Shown here: positions 20,803 through 32,776 of the stretch, piece by piece
Layout of the letters: every line of letters begins with the position of its first letter
Position numbering within the stretch: the stretch's first letter is position 1
DNA from: Prochilodus magdalenae
Taxonomy: Eukaryota; Chordata; Actinopteri; Characiformes; Prochilodontidae
Assembly: GCA_024036415.1 (NCBI GenBank)
Contig: JAMWET010006598.1
Span: 1 to 64,000 of the forward strand
Direction: 5' to 3'
Length of the DNA: 64,000 nucleotides
Position numbers and translations under genes: made by a program
Notes under the pieces: generated by a model
The model's database searches: none
The model's input: only the letters and a program-made list of their open reading frames with translations
Told to the model about the DNA's origin: nothing

Positions 20803-23722
20803 GTTGAACAGTAACTCTGTAATTGTAATGCGTTAGTGTGCTGTAAGTAGCGTGTTGGTGTACAGTAACTCAGTAAGTGTAATGCGTTAGTGTGCTGTAA
20901 GTAGTGTGTTGGTGTACAGTAACTCAGTAAGTGTAATGCGTGAGTGTACTGTAAGTAGTGTGTTGGTGTACAGTAACTCAGTAAGTGTAATGTGTTAGTG
21001 TGCTGTAAGTAGTGTGTTGGTGTACAGTAACTCAGTAAGTGTAATGCGTGAGTGTACTGTAAGTAGCGTGTTGGTGTACAGTAACTCAGTAAGTGTAATG
21101 TGTTAGTGTGCTGTAAGTAGTGTGTTGGTGTACAGTAACTCAGTAAGTGTAATGCGTGAGTGTACTGTAAGTAGTGTGTTGGTGTACAGTAACTCAGTAA
21201 GTGTAATGTGTTAGTGTGCTTTAAGTAGTGTGTTGGTGTACAGTAACTCAGTAAGTGTAATGTGTTAGTGTGCTGTAAGTAGTGTGTTGGTGTACAGTAA
21301 CTCAGTAAGTGTAATGTGTTAGTGTACTGTAAGTAGTGTGTTGGTGTACAGTAACTCAGTAAGTGTAGTGTGTTAGTGTACTGTAAGTAGCGTATTGGTG
21401 TACAGTAACTCAGTAAGTGTAATGTGTTACTGTGCTGTAAGTAGTGTGTTGGTGTACAGTAACTCAGTAAGTGTAATGTGTTAGTGTACTGTAAGTAGTG
21501 TGTTGGTGTACAGTAACTCAGTAAGTGTAGTGTGTTAGTGTACTGTAAGTAGCGTATTGGTGTACAGTAACTCAGTAAGTGTAGTGTGTTAGTGTGCTGT
21601 AAGTAGTGTGTTGGTGTACAGTAACTCAGTAAGTGTAATGTGTTAGTATGCTGTAAGTAGCGTATTGGTGTACAGTAACTCAGTAAGTGTAATGTGTTAG
21701 TGTGCTGTAAGTAGTGTGTTGGTGTACAGTAACTCAGTAAGTGTAATGTGTTAGTGTACTGTAAGTAGTGTGTTGGTGAACAGTAACTCAGTAAGTGTAA
21801 TGCGTTAGTGTGCTGTAAGTAGCGTGTTGGTGTACAGTAACTCAGTAAGTGTAATGTGTTAGTGAGCTGTAAGTAGCGTGTTGGTGTACAGTAACTCAGA
21901 AAGTGTAGTGTGTTAGTGTGCTGTAAGTAGCGTATTGGTGTACAGTAACTCAGTAAGTGTAATGTGTTAGTGTGCTGTAAGTAGCGTGTTGGTGTACAGT
22001 AACTCAGTAAGTGTAATGCGTTAGTGTGCTGTAAGTAGTGTGTTGGTGTACAGTAACTCAGTAAGTGTAATGCGTTAGTGTGCTGTAAGTAGTGTGTTGG
22101 TGTACAGTAACTCAGTAAGTGTAATGCGTGAGTGTACTGTAAGTAGTGTGTTGGTGTACAGTAACTCAGTAAGTGTAATGCGTGAGTGTACTGTAAGTAG
22201 TGTGTTGGTGTACAGTAACTCAGTAAGTGTAATGCGTTAGTGTGCTGTAAGTAGTGTGTTGGTGTACAGTAACTCAGTAAGTGTAATGCGTTAGTGTAGT
22301 GTAAGTAGTGTGTTGGTGTACAGTAACTCAGTAAGAGTAATGCGTTAGTGCGCTGTAAGTAGTTTGTTGGTGTACAGTAACTCAGTAAGTGTAATGCGTT
22401 AGTGTGCTGTAAGTAGTGTGTTGGTGTACAGTAACTCAGTAAGAGTAATGCGTTAGTGCGCTGTAAGTAGTGTGTTGGTGTACAGTAACTCAGTAAGTGT
22501 AATGCGTTAGTGCGCTGTAAGTAGTTTGTTGGTGTACAGTAACTCAGTAAGTGTAATGTGTTAGTGTGCTGTAAGTAGCGTATTGGTGTACAGTAACTCA
22601 GTAAGTGTAATGCGTTAGTGTGCTGTAAGTAGCGTGTTGGTGTACAGTAACTCAGTAAGTGTAATGTGTTAGTGTGCTGTAAGTAGTGTGTTGGTGTACA
22701 GTAACTCAGTAAGTGTAATGTGTTAGTGTGCTGTAAGTAGTGTGTTGGTGTACAGTAACTCAGTAAGTGTAATGTGTTAGTGTGCTGTAAGTAGTGTGTT
22801 GGTGTACAGTAACTCAGTAAGTGTAATGTGTTAGTGTACTGTAAGTAGTGTGTTGGTGTACAGTAACTCAGTAAGTGTAATGCGTTAGTGTGCTGTAAGT
22901 AGTGTGTTGGTGTACAGTAACTCAGTAAGTGTAATGTGTTAGTGTACTGTAAGTAGTGTGTTGGTGTACAGTAACTCAGTAAGTGTAATGTGTTAGTGTG
23001 CTGTAAGTAGTGTGTTGGTGTACAGTAACTCAGTAAGTGTAATGTGTTAGTGCGCTGTAAGTAGTGTGTTGTGTACAGTAACTCAGTAAGTGTAATTCGT
23101 TAGTCTGCTGTAAGTAGTGTGTAGGTGTACAGTAACTCAGTAAGTGTAATGCGTTAGTGTGCTGTAAGTAGTGTGTTGGTGTACAGTAACCCAGTAAGTG
23201 TAATGTGTTAGTGTGCTGTAAGTAGTGTGTTGGTGTACAGTAACTTAGTAAGTGTAATGTGTTAGTGTGCTGTAAGTAGTGTGTTGGTGTACAGTAACTC
23301 AGTAAGTGTAATGCGTTAGTGTGCTTTAAGTAGTGTGTTGGTGTACAGTAACTCAGTAAGTGTAATGCGTTAGTGTACTGTAAGTAGTGTGTTGGTGTAC
23401 AGTAACTCAGTAAGTGTAATGTGTTAGTGTACTGTAAGTAGTGTGTTGGTGTACAGTAACTCAGTAAGTGTAATTCGTTAGTGTACTGTAAGTAGTGTGT
23501 AGGTGTCTAGTAACTCAGTAAGTGTAATGTGTTAGTGTGCTGTAAGTAGTGTGTTGGTGTACAGTAACTCAGTAAGTGTAATGTGTTAGTGTGCTGTAAG
23601 TAGTGTGTGGGTGTACAGTAACTCAGTAAGTGTAATGCGTTAGTGTACTGTAAGTAGTGTGTTGGTGTACAGTAACTCAGTAAGTGTAATGTGTTAGTGT
23701 GCTGTAAGTAGTGTGTGGGTGT
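20803..23722. repeat. 54-bp minisatellite, about 54 copies
   Basis: Unit anchors TACAGTAACTCAGTAAGTGT recur every 54 bp (20861, 20915, 20969 and onward). Variant sites include GCG/GTG after TAAT, TGTGCTG/TGTACTG, TAGTGTG/TAGCGTG and TGTTGG/TATTGG. Variants alternate strictly between about 20925 and 21210, making 108-bp dimers there. One unit near 23070 is 53 bp. Each unit contains two GTAAGT hexamers on the plus strand. No spacers and no conserved coding potential. Confidence 0.97.
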
Positions 23723-23844
23723 GTGGGTCTTCACATTCTTCTTCAGACACTGCCCCCTGGTGCACTTGTTAATATTTACAGCACAATGCCTGCACAAATA
23801 CACTGACCAACAAGGGTCAGAGTTTATCCATAAATGGCCTCTCC

Positions 23845-24150
23845 CCAGCATGCACTTTGGTCTCTAGTTCGGTCTCGCTCATCCATGTCTTTATGAACCT
23901 TGCTTGGTGCTCTAGTGTGCAGTCATGTTGGAACAGGAAGAGGCCATCCCCGAACTGTTTCCACAAAGTTAGGAGCATGAAATTATCCAAAGTCTCTTGT
24001 CATCCTGAAGCGTTAAGAATTTCTTTAACTGGAACTAAGGGCAGAGCCCAACTCCTGAAAAACAACCCCACACTCTAATCCCCCCTCCACCAAACATGGC
24101 ATAATGCAGTCAGACAAGCCCCGTTCTCCTGGCAACCACCAAACCCATAC
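23845..24150 (-). mobile_element. Tc1/mariner-like transposase DDE fragment (family C)
   Basis: The minus strand decodes in broken frames as VGLFFRSWALPLVPVKEILN, then DNFMLLTLWKQFGDGLFLF, QHDCTLEHQARFIKTWM and SE. This is the central catalytic part of a Tc1-like transposase; HDC corresponds to the second Asp of the DDE triad. A stop follows the ILNAS string, and the C-terminal PDLNP part is missing. Confidence 0.8.
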
Positions 24151-24209
24151 AGCCTGCCTGAGAACTGCATCTCTCCCCACCATGCATTTCACTAGTCTGG
24201 TTTTTAATG

Positions 24210-24465
24210 AGCGTGTTTGAATGTCTGTGGTAAAAACAAAAGACTCATGAAAAACGTTCTGTTTCGCTGGTCGGGCTGCATCGCTTTTGCACAGCTGCGC
24301 CTGCTTAAGAGCTCAGGGGATTTTGAGCTTCTCTCAAGCAGCATGTCATTAGAATCATACACAAAAACACTTGAGTGATTATAACAACTGGAAACTCCAC
24401 ACCGTGCAAGCAAAACTGCCACGGAAACATTCAGCTTTCCTGGCTATAATGAAGAACGTGTAGTT
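24210..24465. repeat. Diverged ~250-bp repeat, copy 1
   Basis: Shares with 27716-27955 the blocks TGTGGTAA, CTGCATCGCTTYTGCACAG, GCTCA(A/G)GGGATTTT, CTTCTCTCAAGCAG, ATGTCATTAGAATCAT and GAAACATTCAGCTTTCC, in the same order and orientation. No open frame is conserved between them. Confidence 0.75.
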
Positions 24466-25745
24466 TATTCCAGCAGTTTATTTATTGTAATATTAATGGG
24501 GTATTTAATTATTTAATTATTCATTATTTATATTCGCAGAAACATACAGAGCATGCCCACATATGTGTAGCCTGCCACGACTGCTTCAAAACAAGCTCCT
24601 AACAATAGTGCGTGTTCACGTTCACAGCTCAGATGGGCTCATCTGTAGTTCAAGTGGCAGGTAGGCTCAGAGAACGCACTGAATGGTGAGATGGGACGAT
24701 GGGACGATGGGGCTGTATAATACCACCACTGTCTCTCAGCCACCCGGGTCTTTGCGCAGAGGAGAGTTACATAACACCTACGTAGGTCCGTCATGCTCAA
24801 CATGTGTCATGCTTCCAGTGAAACATACCGTGGCCTCCAGCCACTGCATTACTGCCATATGTTCTTACGCATGGGTTAAGAGCCCAGACCCTTCGTGTCA
24901 TACCCCTGTGTTGTTAACATTCACAGCTGACATTCATTCAGTCAAGGTATGCATCTCCTGTACCTGCTAACGAAGACAAACACGCCAGACCAATGTCCAT
25001 TTCTATAATAATAGTGCACTATATTTAAGCAGTGGGAAGTTTAAGGCCTGTACTGATTGGTAACTAAAGCTCACAAATTGATGGACTGAAAATACTGTGG
25101 CTGTTCTTCTCTAACAGTTTCTTATAGGTCATGGAAATTCAGCTTTTTCGCTGGTGAAGGTCAGGGAAAGGTCAGGGGATTTGACATTTAGTTTAGAGAG
25201 GAATCCTGGTATAATCATCTAGATGAACTAATTACTGTATAATATGTGCATGCTTTCTAGGCTAGGTTCCATTTCATGCAAATCCAGAGCTACATGGAAC
25301 ATAATCGTGCCGAAAGCCAGTCAGCTTATCACCCAGCCGAAGATTTCTTTCCTCGTGGTGTTATCTTATTCTTCACAATATGGCTGGCTTTATCATTAGA
25401 CTCATGAGTAACCTAGCAAGGCCAGCCTAAAGGAGAAACATTTATGGCCTACAGCAGTCATTAACACCGGTCCTGGACATTTACCTTCCTGTGAAGTGCA
25501 GTTCCAGCAAAGATCATATGTAAGCTAAATCAATATATGCCTTTTTTAAATCAATGGGACGAAAAGAAGCTCAGTTCCTGTCTGCTTAGGTCTCACGTCC
25601 ACCGCTTTACCCTGCCTGTCTCCCAGGACGACAGCAGCAGCCTGTGCATCTGTCTGAACGATCCTGAAACAGCTCTCACTTCATATCTCCTCTCACAATA
25701 TATCCCTACAGTCTACTTCAGATAATTAGATTAAGGAGTTCATGA
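24466..25745. other. No supported gene
   Basis: AT-rich stretch near 24480-24530. Open frames at 24683-24970 and 25537-25725 have no recognisable domain. Confidence 0.5.
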
Positions 25746-25747
25746 CT

Positions 25748-26060
25748 CGGCGGCATGGTGGCATAATGGGTAGTGCTGTCACCTCACAGCCTGGTTTCAA
25801 ATCCTGGCAGGGGCATCTACAGTCCCTCTGTGTGGAGTTTGTATGTTCTTCCCGTGTCTGGGTTTTTCTCAGGGTGCTCTGGTTTCCTCACACAGTCCAG
25901 ACATGCAGCCAGGTGAACTGGAGATGCTAATTTGCCTCCTAGGTGTGTGTGGGTGAACGGATTGGTGGACTATCCAGTGTGTTTTCTACCTTCCACCCAC
26001 TAAACACTGGGATAGGCTCCAGCACCCTCCCTTGACCCAGAGGGATTACATGTGATGTGG
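25748..26060 (+). repeat. SINE-like dispersed repeat (GGCATGGTGGC type)
   Basis: It has GGCGGCATGGTGGCATAATG with GGTAGTGCTGTCACCTCACA, then GTCCCTCTGTGTGGAGTTTG and TGTTCTTCCCGTGTCTGG, ending with GGGATAGGCTCCAGCACCC. This is a very common fish repeat with a tRNA-like head (the B-box equivalent GTTTCAAATCC is degenerate). Confidence 0.8.
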
Positions 26061-26149
26061 TAAGGTAAGGTCTACCCCATCACCAATGAATACCATCTGT
26101 TGTAACATAAAATGTGTGTATGTATGGATATACTTACCTGTGTCTGCCT

Positions 26150-26780
26150 TCGAAGGGAGAAATGGTAAAAGGGGGACTGCAGAGAGACCGACGGATTCAC
26201 CGGTAGGGGAAAGTGGGGAGGTCTATTCATCATCTAATATCCTGTAGGATAAAAGAGACAATAATGCAGTGGTGATATGTTAATGGACCCAGTCGATGTA
26301 AATACCGGTAACTGTTTGACCTAGGTTGTTTGCATGGCTTTGTTTGTATTTAGCATTGTAATTTAATTGTACGTGAAACCACATTGTTGTAACCCAATGG
26401 TGGGGAATGGGATCTCCGGAGGCGGGGCTTTCGATTTAAAACCCAGGGGATTCCCAAGAGTGGGGCTTCTTCCCCTGATGACGCCATTTGTCAGAAAGCA
26501 CTAGCTGCTGGTAGTGTTTGAAGTGTACGGAAGAAGTTACAAAGGGAGTTGATAAACAGCCCCATAACTACGTCCCCTTTGTATGACTAAGCCTGTATTG
26601 TAAATAGTTTATTTTCTGTTTGTACAGTTTTTGTTTCTTGTTTTTACCACATCGTGTAAATAAATCACTTGTCGGTGCACGCTACTTTTAGTTCAGTTCA
26701 TCTTATTGGTCAAACCACCCTCACAGGCCTTACCAGCAAGTCACGCGTAAACCCGAAATCCTCGACACGGGGTTTAACAT
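26150..26780 (+). mobile_element. Possible solo LTR of a retrotransposon
   Basis: The order of signals suggests an LTR: GGCGGGGCTTTC and a TATA-like GATTTAAAAC near 26434, then about 200 bp later TGTAAATAAATCACTTG (poly(A) signal) near 26655. The stretch is unique in the window, non-coding, and I could not fix TG...CA ends or a target duplication. A decayed promoter of an unrelated transcript would look similar. Confidence 0.3.
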
Positions 26781-26789
26781 CTTCACAGT

Positions 26790-27003
26790 ACATTTACGGG
26801 ATTTAGCTGACGCTTTTATCCAGAGCGACATACAAGGGTATTTATATTACAGGTAGGCCAATGTAGTGTTAGGAATCTCGCCCAAGGACTCTTAATGGTG
26901 TAGCACAGCATAGTTACCCAGACCAGGATTCGAACTCCAGTGTCCCACATGTATTGGTGGCTCCCTGGTGGGTAGTGGTGTTATCCTCTGAGCTACACCA
27001 ACC
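26790..27003 (-). repeat. tRNA-derived SINE, full copy
   Basis: The minus strand shows GGTTGGTGTAGCTCAG, the B box GAGTTCGAATCC, TGTGCTACACCATTAAGAGT and the tail ending GATAAAAGCGTCAGC. Same family as the copies at 1856, 9093 and 18985. Confidence 0.9.
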
Positions 27004-27142
27004 AAAAAAAAAGCAGTTTAGAAGATGAGTGAGTGAGTTAGTGAGTTCTTGACTGGCTGGATCGGTGCTCGGTAGATCTTTAGGCCTTGTTGACCACTGG
27101 TCTACACTACAGATCATAACGCATTCACTCACTGGTTATGTT

Positions 27143-27425
27143 ACTGAGTCACGAGGGGTGCTGAAATCCCAGCGCTCATTTAGAAGAACGCTAGAAACAC
27201 CCTGGACAATGCACCAGTCCAGCACAGGGCAGATACTCATATACAGTCACACCTAGGGGCAAATCTGCCTTGTGTGACTGTGTCTTTGGACTTTAGGAGA
27301 AAACCTACACAGACATGGAGAGAACATGCAGTCTCGACACAGAAGGGACCCTGGTCACCTGGCTGGGGAATCAAACCCAGGCCCTTCTTGCAGTGAGGCC
27401 TCAGCACAACATGCATTCAGTTTAC
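27143..27425 (-). repeat. SINE-like dispersed repeat, second copy
   Basis: The minus strand carries GGGTTTGATTCCCCAGCC, GCATGTTCTCTCCATGTCTG and GCTGGGATTTCAGCACCC. It is homologous to 25748-26060 in opposite orientation, more diverged. Confidence 0.7.
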
Positions 27426-27715
27426 TTCAAATCTGTTTTTCATTTATTCATTAAATGCATTTTAAATAGTCTAACTTAATCACCTGGCTATCATTCAATC
27501 CCAAAACCACCTTGGAAATAGAGATTTCAGAATTGCGAATCAAATCTAATACCATACACTGACATTCATCAGTTTACCTGGACCTGTGAATTCTGCTGTC
27601 ACTCACTAGACAGCCTGTCACATTACTGCATCCCTTTACAAGCTTGTCTGTGTTTGACTTTAGACAAATTGGAAAAATATTAAAATACATTTGTGACTAA
27701 ATGTGGCTCATAGAC

Positions 27716-27955
27716 GATGGCGTGTATATGCCTGTGGTAACGACAAAAGCCTCCCAAAAAGTTCCTCTTCGCTGCATCGCTTCTGCACAGCGCCAGCCGG
27801 GCATGCTTAAGGGCTCAAGGGATTTTGCGCTTCTCTCAAGCAGTATGTCATTAGAATCATGCACACTTGAGTGGTGTTTTCATAATAAACTGGGAACTCA
27901 ACGCTGTTAAACCGGAGTGCTGCAGAAACATTCAGCTTTCCGGCTATAATGAAGA
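27716..27955. repeat. Diverged ~250-bp repeat, copy 2
   Basis: Partner of 24210-24465. It has small indels, including loss of a segment around the CACTTGAGTG block. Confidence 0.75.
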
Positions 27956-29655
27956 TGTCATTGCTTTTCCAGTGATGTACTGACCTTTGTACACATATGA
28001 GCCCAGCCAGTAATTATATGAGAACTGAAATGGGCCTTGTGCTAGCAAATAACAGTTATGGTTGAATTCCCAAGCAGAGACATAGACATGAAAGGGGCAG
28101 TTTTTGGGAATCCGGCTACCCTTCAAGATGGTGATGAGAATACCCCTGAGCATGGAGCATAGACTCTTCTATATCCACAGCATTCCCATACATTAACAGC
28201 ATTCCCAAACACACAGTTCACTTTAACACTATTTTGTCCTTTAGTTGACTCTTCAGTAACTATTCTGATGCACTACATGAATTTATTTGGGAATTGAGTA
28301 GGATTTGTTTAAATCGAATGAATTCAGTTCATTTTTTGAGTTCAGTTGTCCAGGGCTTTACAACAAACTAAAATTACCAGACTGAACACTGGGCTCTAAT
28401 TCTACAGTCCTTGAAAGCCTAAGGACCCTTACGTGGGCCCACAATGCCAAACTCTCGTATATACATATCGTCAACACACCAAAGACAAAGAGATTTTCAA
28501 AATGGTGGCTTTACAGGAGTTCATTCTAATGTAAGTCAATGGAACCAATGGGACATTTATCCAAGGAGTTGTGGACCATTTCTGTGGATCCATTCATAAT
28601 GAAAATTTCCCCCCATTGTAAATGTAACTGCTGATGACCAAAATGAAGATAAATAAAGTTTTCCTCGGACAGCATTGAGATATTACTATGTGTTCAGCAT
28701 ATGACTTTCAGAATAGTCACTATTCATAACATTATGTGGTTCAACAATAGGTTCAAGAAATTAACATCCGTCTTCAAAGTGGTTTACTTTAATGGCACAT
28801 CAGCTGGATGTGAAATGAGCAGGTGATCGGTCAGAGAAGACATGTGACCGCACTGGCCATTAGCATAGGGATCAGACTGATACAGCCTGTCAGCCTGCAT
28901 GGTTTCCTAATAAGGTGCTAAAGACGGGGCTGTGGCAGCGGTCGGCCCACAGGTGTATTAAAGATGGAAGTGGGTCATCTGTCCTACAGCAGGACATGAC
29001 CTCCCTACTGGGGAATGACTCGACTCCTGATGTTCTTGTTGTAGTCGTGATATGTTTCCCTTTTTCCATTTACAGTAATTAAAAGCGTTTTAAGTCACAT
29101 TTTTAAGTTGACCAAGTTCACACTGCTCCGACTGCACAGGCCATCATTCCAGGCCTTGGAAACAGGAAGATGAAAGCGTGCTCATAACTGGATCTGCCGT
29201 CATGCGGCTTATCAAGATATGGAGCAGTAGGCGCAGGTTTCCAGCAGCGGTGCAGCTTATGTTGCGCTTAAACGATGTTCCCCAGCCTTCCAGCTGCGGG
29301 TGAAAATCAGGTTATGCCATCCCACTACCGACTGGAAATCGTATCTAATCCCTTCTGTTTTGCTTGTAAACATGAATAATAACAGTGAACAGCATGGGGT
29401 TTTTAGAGTCCAGCTGAATATTCATTCCTCACTTCCTCTCCCGTGGAGCTCTGAATGCACATGACTCAGTCTCATTAGCTCTATTACTCTTGCCATTAAA
29501 TTTGCTTTGGCAGTCTGCACTTTTTTAGGTTGAAATAAGCTCATTAGGCATCTATCCTCAAATAAACAGTGTGCCGGGTAGATGCTTTAACCTTGGGTGA
29601 ACGTCTTCAGATTAGGGGTGGAGGTGTTACTAATCTGTGCGCAGGCATTTGAATT
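27956..29655. other. No supported gene; possible regulatory sequence at 29130-29560
   Basis: 28430-28720 has the look of an old dispersed repeat (GTAAGTCAATGGAACCAATG). From about 29130 the sequence is non-repetitive and contains clustered homeodomain-like cores (CATTAG, CCATTAAAT, CTCATTAGG). No exon is supported. Confidence 0.35.
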
Positions 29656-29659
29656 ACAT

Positions 29660-30265
29660 TCATTGTCGATTGCGGACATTCAACGAGCAGTGATGTCCTC
29701 CATGAGTCATCCTGCTAGTGCTAGCACCACTAGTAGACGGCTGCATGATGTTACAGCGTAACGGCTGCCCTCTAAAGACAGCAATGGTGTCATGCCAGAC
29801 CGTCATGGAGTGACTCAGAATGGCAGCGGGTCATCTTCAGTGACGAGTCTCGCTTTTGTCTGGTTGGAGGTGACCAAGTCAAATACGTGAAGTGAACTGT
29901 GGTCAGTGCCAAGGTAAACAGTCACACATCACATGTCCGAAAACCCTGATGTCACTCCACCTCCAACCCTACCACAAAATCCACAGGAACTACATGAGAC
30001 TATTCAAGATGCATGGGATGGATTATCGCAGGACACCATTACAAAACTCTACAGTTCCATGCTGAGACGTCTGGCATGCAGTGTTGGCAAACATGGTGGC
30101 CCAACACCATACTGAGAGGCACTACTTCTGTGTGTGTAGCTCAATAAATATTCTCCATATCAGTCTAAATGTATCAATATTTATTGTTCCTGGTAACCTT
30201 TATATAACTTCCCAACAGCCCTGCCACCCCACCCATCTCATTCTGGGTACAATTATTCTTTTAAC
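29660..30265 (+). mobile_element. Tc1-like element fragment (family A)
   Basis: The plus strand includes TCCATGAGTCATCCTGCTAG, a GACGAGTCTCGCTTTTGTCT block (DESRFCL) and, at 29933-30115, PPPTLPQNPQELHETIQDAW followed by DGLSQDTITKLYSSM. The right end is GGTACAATTATTCTTTTAA. Several frame breaks. Confidence 0.85.
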
Positions 30266-30332
30266 CTCATAATATAATATAAAAATAATAATAATATTAT
30301 ATATAATTAAGTCAGGATCGGACCCAGCAGAG

Positions 30333-30830
30333 ATGGCAGATGGTGTGTCGGGACTGTGTGCAGGACAGGCCTGTGATATCACCACAGAGCAGGTGTTATG
30401 TGGGTGGTGGGTTATTCTCAGCACCGCAGTGGCACTGACGTGGTGGTGGGGTGTTAGTGTGTGTGGTGCTGGTGTGAGTGGATCAGACACAGCAGAATGT
30501 TTAAACACCTCAGTGTCACTGCTGGACTGAGAGTAGTCCACCAACCAGAACTATCCAGCCAACAGCGTCCTGTGAGCAGCGTCATGTGACCGCTGATGAA
30601 GGACTAGAGGAAGACCAACACAAAATGTGCAGCAGCAGATGAGCCTTCATCAAGGTGGAATAATAAGGTAGGAGTGTCTAATAGAGAGACAGTGAGTGCT
30701 TAAACACTCCAGCAACATTACACCAACACAACACACATTAACACACCACCACCACCACCACGTCAGTGTCATTGAAGTGCTGGCAGTGATAAAATGGACA
30801 AGGAATGTACATTAAAAAGATATGAGATAA
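30333..30830. mobile_element. Foldback element, copy 2
   Basis: Both arms are visible: CACCACAGAGCAGGTGTTAT and GTGAGTGGATCAGACACAGC on the left, CACACATTAACACACCACCA on the right. The central block runs from CTGGACTGAGAGTAGTCCAC to GGTAGGAGTGTCTAATAGAG. Confidence 0.75.
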
Positions 30831-31685
30831 ATAAAAACCGTGAATTCTAATTCCCATCATGTGTCTATAATGCTGAATAGGTCTACGGTTTAGTGCACCC
30901 CTTAGGCAACACTCAGCTTATCATATCTACTATGGCTCTGCACACATTAACATCGCTCTAGGCTTTAGCTCTGGGCTATGGTTTATTATTCAGTAGTACT
31001 CGTACAATGTTCATGGCTTGGCCTGCAGTCTGTCAGCAGCTTAAATGTTTTAATCCACATCTCCAGCTCACAAACACCATATGACAGGACAACACAGCTC
31101 TCCGACTCTTTCCACTGTGCATCAGTCCGTTTCATATGAGCTCAAGCCCGCAGAAGGCATTGTTGACATATGGCTTGCACTGTGCCTAATACAGGGCTTA
31201 GCTCGCGTTTGTGGAAGCAGCAATGAATGATGTTTATTGACAATGGCTTGTCAAAGTACTCCCGAGTCCACGTGGTGATATCCATCACAGAAGCCTGCTG
31301 GTTTTTAATGCCGTGCTATGTGGGGGATGGAAGTTCACAGGCATTCAGTTGTAGGTCTCGGCCTTGCGGTTAGTGCCCGGAGACTTCTCCAGATTCTCTG
31401 AATCTTTTGATATTGTGTAAAAAAATTGTGTGAAATGCTTTAAGCCTTGCGTACACTCACAGAGGAGCAGCTGGACTATTTGCTGATGCATTTCTAGCAT
31501 AGTGACGAGACTATCCTTTCTCATACAGGACCTTTGCTGCATGCTTCTATTCTAACCACGCATGTTTGTTTCACCTCCATTAAAATGTTTGCTGCATATT
31601 TAACGTTTTGCTGCCCCAGCAAACGTCTTGCAAGAAACAATAAATGATAAAAAATAAATAAACAATAAATTATAACACATTTTGA
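30831..31685. other. No supported gene
   Basis: Non-repetitive sequence without a recognisable exon. 31020-31290 is richer in complexity than its surroundings and could be regulatory; this is a guess. Confidence 0.35.
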
Positions 31686-31689
31686 AGTA

Positions 31690-32195
31690 TTGTCTCTCAG
31701 TATGGTGTTGGGCCGCCATGCCAGACATCTCTGTGACAGTCTGGTCTGATACCGTTGCAGGTGACGTTGACGTGGATGTTGGGTTACTTTGCACATGTCA
31801 GACAATCCGTTGGTTCTCCCTCTCTGTGGTTTGTGTAGGTCTCCCAGATCCTTCATGTCGCCTTCTTCTATTTACTGCTGCCAGCAGCGTACTACGGTAG
31901 TATCCCCACAACCAGCTGCGTCGATAAGACCTTCCTGCCTCCCATAGCCCTACAATGCGACCCCTCTCACACTCTTCCTACTGCTCAAGAACAGCATACG
32001 TCGGAATGGAAAGCATGCACATAAGATGCCCTTATATAGTCAGTCAGACACAGCAATAAGGTCCACCCTTGAATACATCACATGCACGGCCAAGTGTGAA
32101 ACTTGAATCATTTACATGTCTCACAATGTGAAACCTACCAGCCAAGTTTCATTAAAGTTGGTTGATTCCTTCTGGGTGCAACCGTGTGTGCAACT
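31690..32195 (-). mobile_element. Tc1-like element fragment (family A), N-terminal half
   Basis: The minus strand starts GGTTGCACCCAGAAGGAAT and reads through the leader to the transposase N-terminal region, then jumps to the AWRPNTILRDN-like end (31521-31856). The catalytic region is missing, so this is an internal deletion or recombinant remnant. Confidence 0.75.
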
Positions 32196-32249
32196 ATTGA
32201 TTGATTGATAGAACTATTGATGATGAGTGTGTAGGTGTATGAATATATA

Positions 32250-32776
32250 CAGGGGTTGGACAATGAAACTGAAACAGCTGTCATTTTAGTGTGGGAGGTC
32301 TCATGGCTAAATTGGACCAGCCTGGTGGCCAATCTTCATTAACTGCACATTGCACCAGTAAGAGCAGAGTGTGAAGGTTCAGTTAGCAGGTAAGAGCACA
32401 GTTCTGCTCAAAATACTGCAATGCACACAACATTATGGGTGACATACCAGAGTTCAAAAGAGGACAAACTGTTGGTGCACGTCTTGCTGGCGCATCTGCG
32501 ACCAAGACAGCAAGTCTTTGTGATGTATCAAGAGCCACGGTATCCAGGGTAATGTCAGCATACCACCAAGAAGGACGAACCACATCCAACAGGATTAACT
32601 GTGGAGGCAAGAGGAAGCTGTCTGAAAGGGGTGTTCGGGTGCTAACCCGGACTGTATCCAAAAAACATAAAACCACGGCTGCCCAAATGACACTGTGTTG
32701 GCCGCAAAAGGAGGCCCTACACCATACTAATAAATGATTGTGGTCTAAAACCAGGTGTTTTAGTTTCATTGTCCAA
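32250..32776 (+). mobile_element. Tc1-like deletion derivative (family D), copy 1, with HTH-coding remnant
   Basis: The left end is CAGGGGTTGGACAATGAAAC after a TA; the right end is GTTTCATTGTCCAA followed by TATATA, lacking the final CCCCTG. An open frame at 32435-32737 gives IPEFKRGQTVGARLAGAS and CDVSRATVSRVMSAYHQEGR, then KKHKTTAAQMTL, the N-terminal helix-turn-helix DNA-binding region of a Tc1-like transposase. After that it jumps to the 3' end, so the DDE catalytic domain is deleted. Non-autonomous. Confidence 0.9.
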
